A stretch of 6,181 nt of DNA from Lachnoclostridium sp. UBA933 (lineage in GTDB: Bacteria > Bacillota > Clostridia > Lachnospirales > Lachnospiraceae). Below, piece by piece: positions 1-5,207 of this stretch (its first letter is position 1; every line of letters starts with the position of its first letter). The position numbers and the translations under genes are program-made. The notes beneath the pieces were generated by a model that ran no database searches, was not told the origin of the DNA, and saw only the letters and a program-made list of their open reading frames with translations. The stretch spans positions 10,599 through 16,779 of the forward strand of contig DBDL01000096.1 of the NCBI GenBank assembly GCA_002293545.1. The letters are read 5' to 3'.

Positions 1-1066
1 GTTTCCGGTTGATAAAAGGATTTTTTAATACTAGATAAGATTTAAAAATATTCCATAAATTCTCAATCCATGCGTCCTCTCCGCAGACAACTTCATTTAT
101 ATTAAAATAACATTTTGCATTAAACTCTTCTCTTTTCCACTTATCATGTTTCTCATCCATGACGTAATACCATATTTCTGCCAATGTAATAAATATATAA
201 CGCCGCTGAAGTTTTAAATCATCATCTCCCCCATTGAAGCACAAAAATATTTGGTCCCTTTCATCTGCGCTTAATTCTTCCATCACGGCGTAAAAACTGG
301 CGGCATAAAATCCAAGGAACGCTTTGTTTTTTGTAAGACGGTTATCGTTGATTCTCTCATGAATCGCTTTTAAATAATATTTAGCAAGTACAAATTTTTC
401 TTCTGTTTTATCCATTATGGTCACAATATCCTTGTATGCATTATCAAAATAAATATAAAAATTATCATCTGTATCTTGTTTTTTAAAAGGTGCTGAATCA
501 AATATACGGATATACTTTTCGATTACGATATCAGCGAAATCATAGATGAATAGTTTGTCATTTGTATTGTTGATTTTTCTTTTTACATATTTAAGCAGAT
601 CTGCTTTTTTTTCTTTGTGAATCTTACATTGTTTTATTTGCATGTGCTTTTGATAGTATCTTGAATGACGGCAAACCTGATACATAGAGATTGCAAAATA
701 AATAATCAAAAGGATAAATGTTCCCGTGGAAAATACAAGTGAAACAAGATACGATCCATTTTCTTTCGTGGCATAACTTCCGAAATAATTAAGAAATATT
801 ATGTATAACGCCAGATAGTATTGAGTATCCGCTTTCGTCATAACTCCGGTAAATATTGAAATTCCGCCAGCGATAATACTTGATTTGACCAATATATCCA
901 ATATAAAAAAGATAAATTTCACAAACTCGCAAATATATTGGTCAATTACTATATTATAAAAAATGGTATAAATAGATGCCGCAAATGCCAAACTTAAAAA
1001 TACTAAAAAATATATTTCAATAAAACGAACAAAGCATTCTTTAAATATTTTTTTCACTATTTTCAA
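1..1066 (-). CDS. Unrecognised four-TM membrane protein with large cytoplasmic domain (partial, C-terminus beyond window)
   Basis: Reading leftwards from TTG at 1066-1064, one frame stays open for 355 codons to the window edge, with no stop seen. The start is TTG: a near-perfect ribosome binding site (AAGGTGGTGA) ends at the usual distance before it, there is no in-frame ATG between it and the upstream in-frame stop TGA at 1156-1154, and the protein begins MKIVKKIFKE. Hydrophobic segments lie at about residues 15-40, 49-75, 83-97 and 105-127. Lys/Arg-rich flanks before the first and after the last (residues 133-165) predict that both ends are in the cytoplasm. Residues about 165-355 are charged and apparently helical, rich in Asp, Glu, Lys, Tyr and Phe, with no catalytic motif I recognise. 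The composition is strongly AT-rich, unlike the ATPase genes. The open frame, membrane pattern and ribosome binding site make the gene real; its function is unknown. A membrane-anchored sensor or effector is possible but is only a guess. Confidence 0.85.
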   Translation of the reverse strand, partial: MKIVKKIFKECFVRFIEIYFLVFLSLAFAASIYTIFYNIVIDQYICEFVKFIFFILDILVKSSIIAGGISIFTGVMTKADTQYYLALYIIFLNYFGSYATKENGSYLVSLVFSTGTFILLIIYFAISMYQVCRHSRYYQKHMQIKQCKIHKEKKADLLKYVKRKINNTNDKLFIYDFADIVIEKYIRIFDSAPFKKQDTDDNFYIYFDNAYKDIVTIMDKTEEKFVLAKYYLKAIHERINDNRLTKNKAFLGFYAASFYAVMEELSADERDQIFLCFNGGDDDLKLQRRYIFITLAEIWYYVMDEKHDKWKREEFNAKCYFNINEVVCGEDAWIENLWNIFKSYLVLKNPFINRK

Positions 1067-1071
1067 GCTCA

Positions 1072-1079
1072 CCACCTTC
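1072..1079 (-). promoter_or_regulatory. Ribosome binding site deciding the TTG start of the membrane protein
   Basis: The minus strand reads GAAGGTGGTGAGCTTG. The AAGGTGGTGA core differs from the ideal AAGGAGGTGA at one base, and 5 nt separate the GGTGG core from TTG at 1066. The in-frame GTG at 1057 would be 14 nt away, and the two GTG triplets at 1075 and 1072 are inside the site itself, so TTG is the best start. Confidence 0.8.
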
Positions 1080-1113
1080 AAAACATAAAAATATACAAAA
1101 TATAAAAAAGCTA

Positions 1114-1152
1114 TTATTTTACATCTGGATAGTAAAAAATAACTTTTTTCAT
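1114..1152 (-). CDS. Possible 12-residue leader ORF upstream of the membrane protein
   Basis: ATG at 1152-1150 opens a 12-codon frame, MKKVIFYYPDVK, ending in TAA at 1116-1114, 47 nt before the TTG start of the next gene. The only ribosome binding site nearby (AAGGAG at 1175-1170) is 17 nt from this ATG, which is too far for direct initiation, but it lies 7 nt before a two-codon ORF (ATG TAC TGA, 1162-1154) whose stop is 1 nt from this ATG, so translational re-initiation could reach it. It may be a leader peptide, a decayed gene remnant or chance. Nothing in the peptide itself supports a function. Confidence 0.25.
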   Translation of the reverse strand: MKKVIFYYPDVK

Positions 1153-1153
1153 A

Positions 1154-1176
1154 TCAGTACATTCAAAAACTCCTTA
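1154..1176 (-). promoter_or_regulatory. Strong ribosome binding site followed by a two-codon ORF (Met-Tyr-stop)
   Basis: On the minus strand TAAGGAG (1176-1170) is followed after 7 nt by ATG TAC TGA. The spacing and match are those of a working initiation site, yet the frame closes after two codons. The ATG also sits in the 3' arm of a 6-bp inverted repeat (see separate entry). The stop is in frame with the TTG gene downstream, so this could be the old start of that gene cut off by a nonsense change, or a minimal leader that controls it. Confidence 0.35.
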
Positions 1177-1184
1177 GAGAATGT
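1159..1184 (-). repeat. Small inverted repeat / RNA hairpin in the leader
   Basis: In the leader transcript ACATTC (1184-1179) can pair perfectly with GAATGT (1164-1159), giving a 6-bp stem with a 14-nt loop. The ribosome binding site AAGGAG is in the loop and the ATG of the two-codon ORF is in the 3' arm. The stem is short and could be chance; no folding energy was computed. Confidence 0.3.
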
Positions 1185-1192
1185 CTTGGTGT

Positions 1193-1223
1193 ATTATAAC
1201 TGCTTGTCTGGCAAAAAAATCAA
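1193..1223 (-). promoter_or_regulatory. Candidate promoter P2 for the membrane protein gene
   Basis: A perfect -10 box TATAAT (1198-1193) is preceded by TTGATT (1223-1218; 4 of 6 to consensus) at a long 19-base spacing. A start of transcription near 1186 would give a leader of about 120 nt containing the two-codon ORF and hairpin. It is supported by the -10 match only. Confidence 0.35.
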
Positions 1224-1228
1224 TGCAT

Positions 1229-1257
1229 ATAATGTATTTTGTAATTATTCTTGTCAA
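1229..1257 (-). promoter_or_regulatory. Candidate promoter P1 for the membrane protein gene
   Basis: A perfect -35 box TTGACA (1257-1252) is followed after exactly 17 bases by CATTAT (1234-1229; 4 of 6 to TATAAT). The -35 box overlaps the TGA stop of the 70-residue gene upstream. It would start transcription near 1222 and read through P2 and the leader. No intrinsic terminator separates it from the upstream gene, so read-through from that gene is also possible. Confidence 0.4.
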
Positions 1258-1466
1258 ATGTTATTTTGTAGCAACTTTCTCGTTTCTTCATTCAGTTTAT
1301 ACGGATTAGCATCTTGGGGAGTCAGATAAACATGGACATATTCGGTTGCAAGTCTGCGCTCAAGATCAGCAAATGTCGAGCATTCTTCTTTTGTTTCATT
1401 TCTCAAATCCCAATATTGGGATTTTTCGTATTGACCTAATAAATGATTATTGGTTTCCGTTTGCAT
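1254..1466 (-). CDS. Small charged protein of unknown function, 70 residues
   Basis: ATG at 1466-1464 is preceded by GGAGG (1478-1474) with a 7-nt spacing, a very good initiation site, and the frame ends in TGA at 1256-1254. The product is hydrophilic and soluble, without signal peptide, membrane segment or cysteine pairs (a single Cys at about residue 29). It is rich in Glu, Asn, Gln, Thr and Leu, and its middle (about residues 24-42) and C-terminal end (about 58-68) look helical. I do not recognise the family with confidence; small proteins of this look occur next to mobile elements and regulatory genes in Firmicutes, but no mobile element gene is visible here. It stands alone between a 304-nt gap carrying operator-like sites and a 187-nt gap before the membrane protein gene. 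The two genes point the same way and may be expressed together. Confidence 0.7.
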   Translation of the reverse strand: MQTETNNHLLGQYEKSQYWDLRNETKEECSTFADLERRLATEYVHVYLTPQDANPYKLNEETRKLLQNNI

Positions 1467-1473
1467 TCGTACC

Positions 1474-1478
1474 CCTCC
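1474..1478 (-). promoter_or_regulatory. Ribosome binding site of the 70-residue protein
   Basis: The minus strand reads TTGGAGGGGTACGA just before ATG. GGAGG is a full match to the anti-Shine-Dalgarno core with 7-nt spacing. This is the main evidence that the short gene is real. Confidence 0.75.
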
Positions 1479-1562
1479 AATTAGAACCTCAAGAAAAAAT
1501 CTCTTGTTAATTATATAAAAAATTCCAACAAATATTCCACAGTTAGAATATTTAGTCTATTC

Positions 1563-1591
1563 ATTATATTACGTTCCGATAATTATGTGCA
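1563..1591 (-). promoter_or_regulatory. Candidate promoter of the 70-residue protein, proximal
   Basis: A perfect -10 box TATAAT (1568-1563) has TGCACA (1591-1586; 4 of 6 to TTGACA) 17 bases upstream. The predicted start near 1556 leaves a leader of about 90 nt. The -35 box lies inside a 16-base palindrome, so a repressor bound there would block polymerase directly. A second TATAAT nearer the gene (within 1515-1525) lacks a convincing -35 box. Confidence 0.45.
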
Positions 1592-1596
1592 TAATT
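1581..1596. promoter_or_regulatory. 16-base palindrome, probable operator
   Basis: AATTATG-TG-CATAATT has perfect 7-base arms around a 2-base centre. It overlaps the -35 box of the proximal promoter before the 70-residue gene. Symmetry and position fit a binding site for a dimeric helix-turn-helix repressor, but AT-rich DNA makes short palindromes by chance and no regulator gene is visible. Confidence 0.4.
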
Positions 1597-1682
1597 TCGC
1601 AAAATTATACATTCCGCTGATTCAGAACAATAAAATAATATATACACATACATCTTGTTCCATAAAATTACGAATTACATAC

Positions 1683-1711
1683 AACCTATCACAGAATATT
1701 AGTCTTGTCAA
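1683..1711 (-). promoter_or_regulatory. Candidate distal promoter after the carboxypeptidase gene
   Basis: A perfect -35 box TTGACA (1711-1706), a 17-base spacer, then TAGGTT (1688-1683; 3 of 6) preceded by TG one base upstream, giving an extended -10 of the form TGnTAnnnT. Transcripts would start about 210 nt before the 70-residue gene. The repeat ATTCTGTG occupies the spacer just before the -10 box, so control by a bound protein is plausible. Confidence 0.35.
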
Positions 1712-1748
1712 CACCTTTTAATAATTATTCTGTGCCAAAAATTCTGTG
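1690..1748. repeat. Three copies of an 8-base repeat, two direct and one inverted, around a promoter
   Basis: On the plus strand CACAGAAT is at 1690-1697 and ATTCTGTG at 1727-1734 and again at 1741-1748. The first two form an inverted repeat that extends to 9 bases (CACAGAATA / TATTCTGTG) around a 27-base centre containing the TTGACA -35 box; the second and third are direct copies 14 bases apart. As RNA the inverted pair would make a weak AU-rich stem with a large loop and no following U-run, so it is a poor terminator. Protein-binding sites are the more likely reading. Confidence 0.45.
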
Positions 1749-1770
1749 CTCACACTTCCCTTTCTTCTGT

Positions 1771-3168
1771 TTACTGTTTCCGAATAATCCCCCCTGTTTC
1801 CTCCGTACTCTTTGCCTTTTTGTATCCCTCTCTCCTCTTTTTTGCATTTATGATAAACCGTACTCTTAGGATAATCACAGCGGCGATTGCCGCGGCAACA
1901 GCGGATATCCCGACAATCAAAAAGATATTTTTCCACGGGAACGGCGGTTTACTGGCTTGTACAACTGCTTCATCCACCCATTCCTTCATATTAATGCTGT
2001 CCGTAAGCATAGTGGTCTTATTGGTTTCATTATATATAATATTCGCCCCTCCGGCTTCTTTTCCGTTGTAAACATAAGTGAGCCTGCCGATCATTTCCTT
2101 CCCGTTTTGTTTGCGCAGTTCCGTAAAATATTCCACCTTTTTTTCCGCTTTATTCAGGGAAACATTTTTCGGTAAAATCACACTTCCGTCGCCGTCCAGA
2201 GAAAGGGTCGGCTGCTCCGATGAGTAAAAGGGACTGAACTTGGTAAACATATATTCATCCACGACATCCCCGGCAACACTTTCACCTAATGTATGCTGTG
2301 AAAACTTCTCAAAGCAATAGTTAAACAATTTGATCGAGTCCGTAAAGATGTTTGGTTCTCCCTGCATTGCGGATTTGGTTTTCATAACGACGCAAATCAA
2401 TTCCATATCGCCCTTTTTTGCGGCAGTTACTACTGTCGCCTCAGACAGGGACGTATACCCGGTTTTCCCGGCAATGGCATAATCGTAGCCGTACTCAGGA
2501 TAGGAAATCGAAAAAATCATATGATGATGACTGACAAGCGAACGCTTTTTCTTCGTTTTATTGGTTTTTGGTATTTCATAATGCCTTGTCCCGGCAATCG
2601 TCCGGAAATCAGCGTTCTTCATCGCTTCCCGCATAATCAGCGCCATGTCATACGGTGTTGTATAGTGTTTTTCACTCCATAATCCGTTGGGGTTTGTAAA
2701 ATGGGTATTCTTGCACCCCAGTTCCTTTGCGCGTTTATTCATTTGACCGGCAAATGCGGAAACACTCCCGTTCAAATGAATGGCAACGCCGTTGCAAATT
2801 TCATTTGCCGAGTGGATCAGCATCGCATAAAGCGACTGCTCCATCGTGAGCTTTTCACCCACCTTGGTTTCAATATTGGAGGCTCCGCTCTCCAAATTCA
2901 GTACCGCTTCCCCCCGGTAGGTTACAACTTCGGACATTGTTGAATTTTCCAATGCCAGCAGTGCCGTCATTACTTTTGTAATACTCGCCGGATACCGTTT
3001 TTGATTTATGTTCTTCCCATACAAAACCATCCCGGATTTTGCATCAATCACAATGGCACCCTGGGCAGAAATATTACTCGGACCTTTCGGCCAGGATTTG
3101 GCATCGGCATGTCCCGGTATTAAAATCAGACAAAACAACATCCCTAATAGAATATAATATTTTTTCAT
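1771..3168 (-). CDS. D-alanyl-D-alanine carboxypeptidase (S11 family penicillin-binding protein)
   Basis: This 465-residue enzyme removes the terminal D-Ala from peptidoglycan pentapeptides on the outer face of the membrane, limiting cross-linking. All three active-site motifs of the serine DD-peptidases are present: SITK at residues 62-65 (catalytic Ser62, Lys65), SAN at 120-122 and KTG at 235-237. A signal peptide fills residues 1-23 with an AxA-type cleavage site (A-D-A, 21-23). Residues about 295-400 match the position of the usual C-terminal beta-rich domain. A hydrophobic segment at about 414-437 followed by a basic tail (KKRREGYKK) anchors the enzyme in the membrane. The length fits DacF/PBP5-like proteins of Firmicutes. 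The start lies 6 nt after the stop of ATPase subunit D and its upstream AAAGAG is too close to ATG to be a good ribosome binding site, so translation is probably coupled to that gene. A basic and His-rich stretch (about 201-215) precedes the KTG motif. The function is sure; the exact dac paralogue is not. Confidence 0.95.
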   Translation of the reverse strand: MKKYYILLGMLFCLILIPGHADAKSWPKGPSNISAQGAIVIDAKSGMVLYGKNINQKRYPASITKVMTALLALENSTMSEVVTYRGEAVLNLESGASNIETKVGEKLTMEQSLYAMLIHSANEICNGVAIHLNGSVSAFAGQMNKRAKELGCKNTHFTNPNGLWSEKHYTTPYDMALIMREAMKNADFRTIAGTRHYEIPKTNKTKKKRSLVSHHHMIFSISYPEYGYDYAIAGKTGYTSLSEATVVTAAKKGDMELICVVMKTKSAMQGEPNIFTDSIKLFNYCFEKFSQHTLGESVAGDVVDEYMFTKFSPFYSSEQPTLSLDGDGSVILPKNVSLNKAEKKVEYFTELRKQNGKEMIGRLTYVYNGKEAGGANIIYNETNKTTMLTDSINMKEWVDEAVVQASKPPFPWKNIFLIVGISAVAAAIAAVIILRVRFIINAKKRREGYKKAKSTEETGGIIRKQ

Positions 3169-3174
3169 CTCTTT

Positions 3175-3807
3175 TCAGCTGCTCGCTTTCTTTTTCTGAC
3201 TATTTTTCTTAATCACTTTCAATCTTGTAAATTCTTCTCTGTCTTTTTCCTCTAAGGCACTTTCAATATCCGCAACCAATGCGGTATACTTCGGTATCGT
3301 AACGTTTTTCAAGGCATTCGCACGCCGCTGTGTCTTTCGGATACTGTTGGCAAGCCGGTATGCGGAATTTTCAATCATCGAAAGCCGAATCGTCAGTTCT
3401 TTCACTTTATTGAACTGACGATACGCATCGTCTAATGAAACCCTTGTCCCCAAAAAGGGATATACCGGTGCCTGATTCGGTTTTTCAAACTGAACCAGCG
3501 GAATTTCCGTCCCCATAACGCTCCGGTGCCTGATATTAACCGACTGTTCGACTGGAATCGTTTGGCTGATCGCTTCGATATTGCTGATTCCCATTTCAAT
3601 GTTCGCCTGCTGCAGCATTTTATAAGCCAGCCGGAAAGTCTGGTCGATCTCGCTTTGAATTTCCGCTGCCTGATCAATCAGACTCATAATTTCTTTGATT
3701 AGGATATTTCTCTTTTTATCCATTAGTTCATATCCTTGATTACCAAGTGCCAGTGAATTTTTGGCATTCATTAAGTTCGCCTTGGTAGGAAACGCATTGG
3801 GGTCCAT
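3175..3807 (-). CDS. atpD: V-type ATP synthase/ATPase subunit D (central rotor stalk)
   Basis: Subunit D (210 residues; the family is about 200-230) is the coiled-coil shaft inside the A3B3 head, passing rotation between ATP turnover and the membrane ring. The N-terminal helix begins MDPNAFPTKANL and continues with KKRNILIKEI, the usual N-P-T-K and K-R-D/N-x-L signatures. The C-terminal helix holds QRRANALKNVTIPKY and later REEFTRLKVIKKN, which match the conserved R-R-x-N-A-L and F-x-R-L-K-x-I-K elements. The less conserved middle (about residues 75-125) forms the head-distal part. ATG follows AAGGAGGT with 4-5 nt spacing, and the gene begins 18 nt after the subunit B stop, so A-B-D are one transcript. 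In Enterococcus hirae the same A-B-D order is seen in the ntp operon (ntpD is the equivalent name). The Lys/Ser-rich tail (KKKASS) is ordinary. Confidence 0.95.
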   Translation of the reverse strand: MDPNAFPTKANLMNAKNSLALGNQGYELMDKKRNILIKEIMSLIDQAAEIQSEIDQTFRLAYKMLQQANIEMGISNIEAISQTIPVEQSVNIRHRSVMGTEIPLVQFEKPNQAPVYPFLGTRVSLDDAYRQFNKVKELTIRLSMIENSAYRLANSIRKTQRRANALKNVTIPKYTALVADIESALEEKDREEFTRLKVIKKNSQKKKASS

Positions 3808-3825
3808 ACATACCTCCTTTGATGC

Positions 3826-5193
3826 CTAATAATACTTATCCAGTATTTTTGTATCAATACGGTCCAGTTCATCCCGCGGTAAAATCCGCAGAAGCTCCCA
3901 GCCCAGTTTTAGTGTTTGTAAAATAGAACGATTCTCCTCTTCTTCCTGATTGACAAATTCATGTTCAAACTTTGTACCGAACTCTATATATTTCCGGTCT
4001 GCCGGGGATAACTCATCCTCCCCGATAACGCTTGCCAAAGCCCTTGCCTCACCCACATGGGCGTAGGATGAAAATAACTGGTTTGCCAAATCCTGATGAT
4101 CTTCCCTTGTGAAACCTTCTCCGATTCCGTCTTTCATCAAACGGGATAACGACGGCAATACATTCATCGGCGGATAGATTTCCTGCTGGTGCAGATAACG
4201 CTCCAAAACAATCTGCCCTTCCGTAATATAACCGGTCAAGTCGGGAATCGGATGCGTGATATCGTCATTCGGCATAGTCAGGATTGGAATCTGGGTAACC
4301 GAACCTTTTTCTCCCCGGACAATCCCTGCACGTTCGTAAAGGGACGCAAATTCACTGTATAAGTACCCAGGATATCCTTTTCTGCTTGGGATTTCCCCGC
4401 GTGATGAAGAAACCTCGCGAAGTGCCTCCGCAAACGAAGTCATATCCGTTAATATAACCAATATGTGCATTCCTTTTTCATAAGCTAAATATTCCGCCGT
4501 CGTCAAGGCTACTTTCGGTGTAATCATACGTTCTACTACCGGATCATCCGCCAGATTCATAAACATGACGACATGATCCATCGCACCGTTTTCTTCAAAT
4601 GTCTTTCGGAAGAAATCGGCAACATCATGCTTGATACCCATTGCCGCAAATACAATACCGAATTCTTCATCCGAATCGCCTCCCAAAGAGGCTTGCTGTA
4701 CGATTTGGGCAGCCAACTGGTCATGCGGCAGCCCGTTCCCCGAAAAGATCGGCAGCTTCTGACCGCGGATCAATGTTGTCAGACAGTCAATCGCCGAAAT
4801 ACCGGTGCGGATATAGTTTCTCGGATATTCACGCGAAACCGGATTTAAAGGGAGTCCGTTGACATCTCTTTTATCGTCCGAATAGATTTCTTCCAGTCCG
4901 TCAATCGGCTGACCTACACCGTCAAATACCCTTCCGAGCATTTCTTCCGACACCGAAATTTCCATCGGCTTTCCGGTCAGTCTGGTGTGGGTATTTTTCA
5001 GTGACATCTCGTCGGTACCCTCAAATACCTGAATGATTGCTTTATCCTGATATACTTCAACGATTCTTCCGATTTTTTTTTCGTTTTCCTCGACCGTAAG
5101 GGTTACGATTTCATCATAAAATGCGTCCTTAACCCCCTCCAGAACAACCAGAGGCCCGTTTATTTCACTTAATCCTAAATATTCTATTGCCAC
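3826..5193 (-). CDS. atpB: V-type ATP synthase/ATPase subunit B (non-catalytic head subunit)
   Basis: Subunit B (455 residues; the family is about 455-470) alternates with A in the hexameric head and contributes an arginine and contacts to the catalytic site at the A-B interface. In order: N-terminal beta-barrel (about 1-75), nucleotide-binding-like domain with [10 protein letters not shown] (151-160) in place of the Walker A P-loop, [15 protein letters not shown] (246-260) and [16 protein letters not shown] (262-277), then the family signature [10 protein letters not shown] (341-350), and a helical C-terminal domain ending LDKYY. Loss of the P-loop lysine is normal for B and marks it as regulatory rather than catalytic. 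The start is GTG at 5193, with GAGGTGA (5206-5200) upstream and 14 nt from the subunit A stop; the following residues [15 protein letters not shown] are the usual N-terminus. In E. hirae naming this is ntpB. It is not the F-type ATP synthase subunit that also carries the symbol atpB. Confidence 0.97.
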   Translation of the reverse strand: MAIEYLGLSEINGPLVVLEGVKDAFYDEIVTLTVEENEKKIGRIVEVYQDKAIIQVFEGTDEMSLKNTHTRLTGKPMEISVSEEMLGRVFDGVGQPIDGLEEIYSDDKRDVNGLPLNPVSREYPRNYIRTGISAIDCLTTLIRGQKLPIFSGNGLPHDQLAAQIVQQASLGGDSDEEFGIVFAAMGIKHDVADFFRKTFEENGAMDHVVMFMNLADDPVVERMITPKVALTTAEYLAYEKGMHILVILTDMTSFAEALREVSSSRGEIPSRKGYPGYLYSEFASLYERAGIVRGEKGSVTQIPILTMPNDDITHPIPDLTGYITEGQIVLERYLHQQEIYPPMNVLPSLSRLMKDGIGEGFTREDHQDLANQLFSSYAHVGEARALASVIGEDELSPADRKYIEFGTKFEHEFVNQEEEENRSILQTLKLGWELLRILPRDELDRIDTKILDKYY

Positions 5194-5199
5194 AATCCT

Positions 5200-5206
5200 T
5201 CACCTC
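5200..5206 (-). promoter_or_regulatory. Ribosome binding site deciding the GTG start of subunit B
   Basis: GAGGTGA lies in the 14-nt gap after the subunit A stop, with 6 nt between it and GTG at 5193 (9 nt from the GAGG core). No in-frame ATG gives the conserved N-terminus, so GTG is the start. Confidence 0.65.
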
Positions 5207-5207
5207 T

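Larger units (their letters stand above)
1467..1770. other. 304-base intergenic region without a gene
   Basis: All short frames here lack a ribosome binding site. The contents are the repeat cluster at 1690-1748, the distal and proximal promoter candidates, the 16-base palindrome at 1581-1596, and the ribosome binding site of the small protein. No GC-rich hairpin with a T-run follows the carboxypeptidase stop, so the ATPase-carboxypeptidase transcript has no clear intrinsic terminator in this gap. Confidence 0.6.

Noticed and set aside
1254..1466. Naming the 70-residue protein as a transposon-encoded small protein such as TnpW
   Set aside because: The TnpW-type core as I remember it is not seen in this sequence and no transposon gene is present, so I left it unnamed.
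1599..1660. Short ATG frames of 9 and 13 codons in the intergenic gap
   Set aside because: Neither has a ribosome binding site and both are of a size expected by chance.
1690..1734. Inverted repeat as the intrinsic terminator of the ATPase-carboxypeptidase operon
   Set aside because: The stem is AU-rich with a 27-base loop and no U-run follows it; operator sites explain it better.
1718..1936. Minus-strand 72-codon frame overlapping the carboxypeptidase 3' end
   Set aside because: It is out of frame with the real gene, has no good initiation site, and its odd Arg/Cys/Tyr composition is that of a shifted reading.
1820..2943. Plus-strand frames of 70-83 codons across the carboxypeptidase gene
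   Set aside because: They lie opposite a gene with complete active-site motifs, have no convincing ribosome binding site and resemble no protein.
3432..3677. Minus-strand 81-codon frame inside the subunit D gene
   Set aside because: It is a shifted reading of a well-conserved gene.
4714..4743. Missing Walker A lysine in subunit B as a sign of damage
   Set aside because: The degenerate SGNGLPHD form is the normal state of non-catalytic B subunits.
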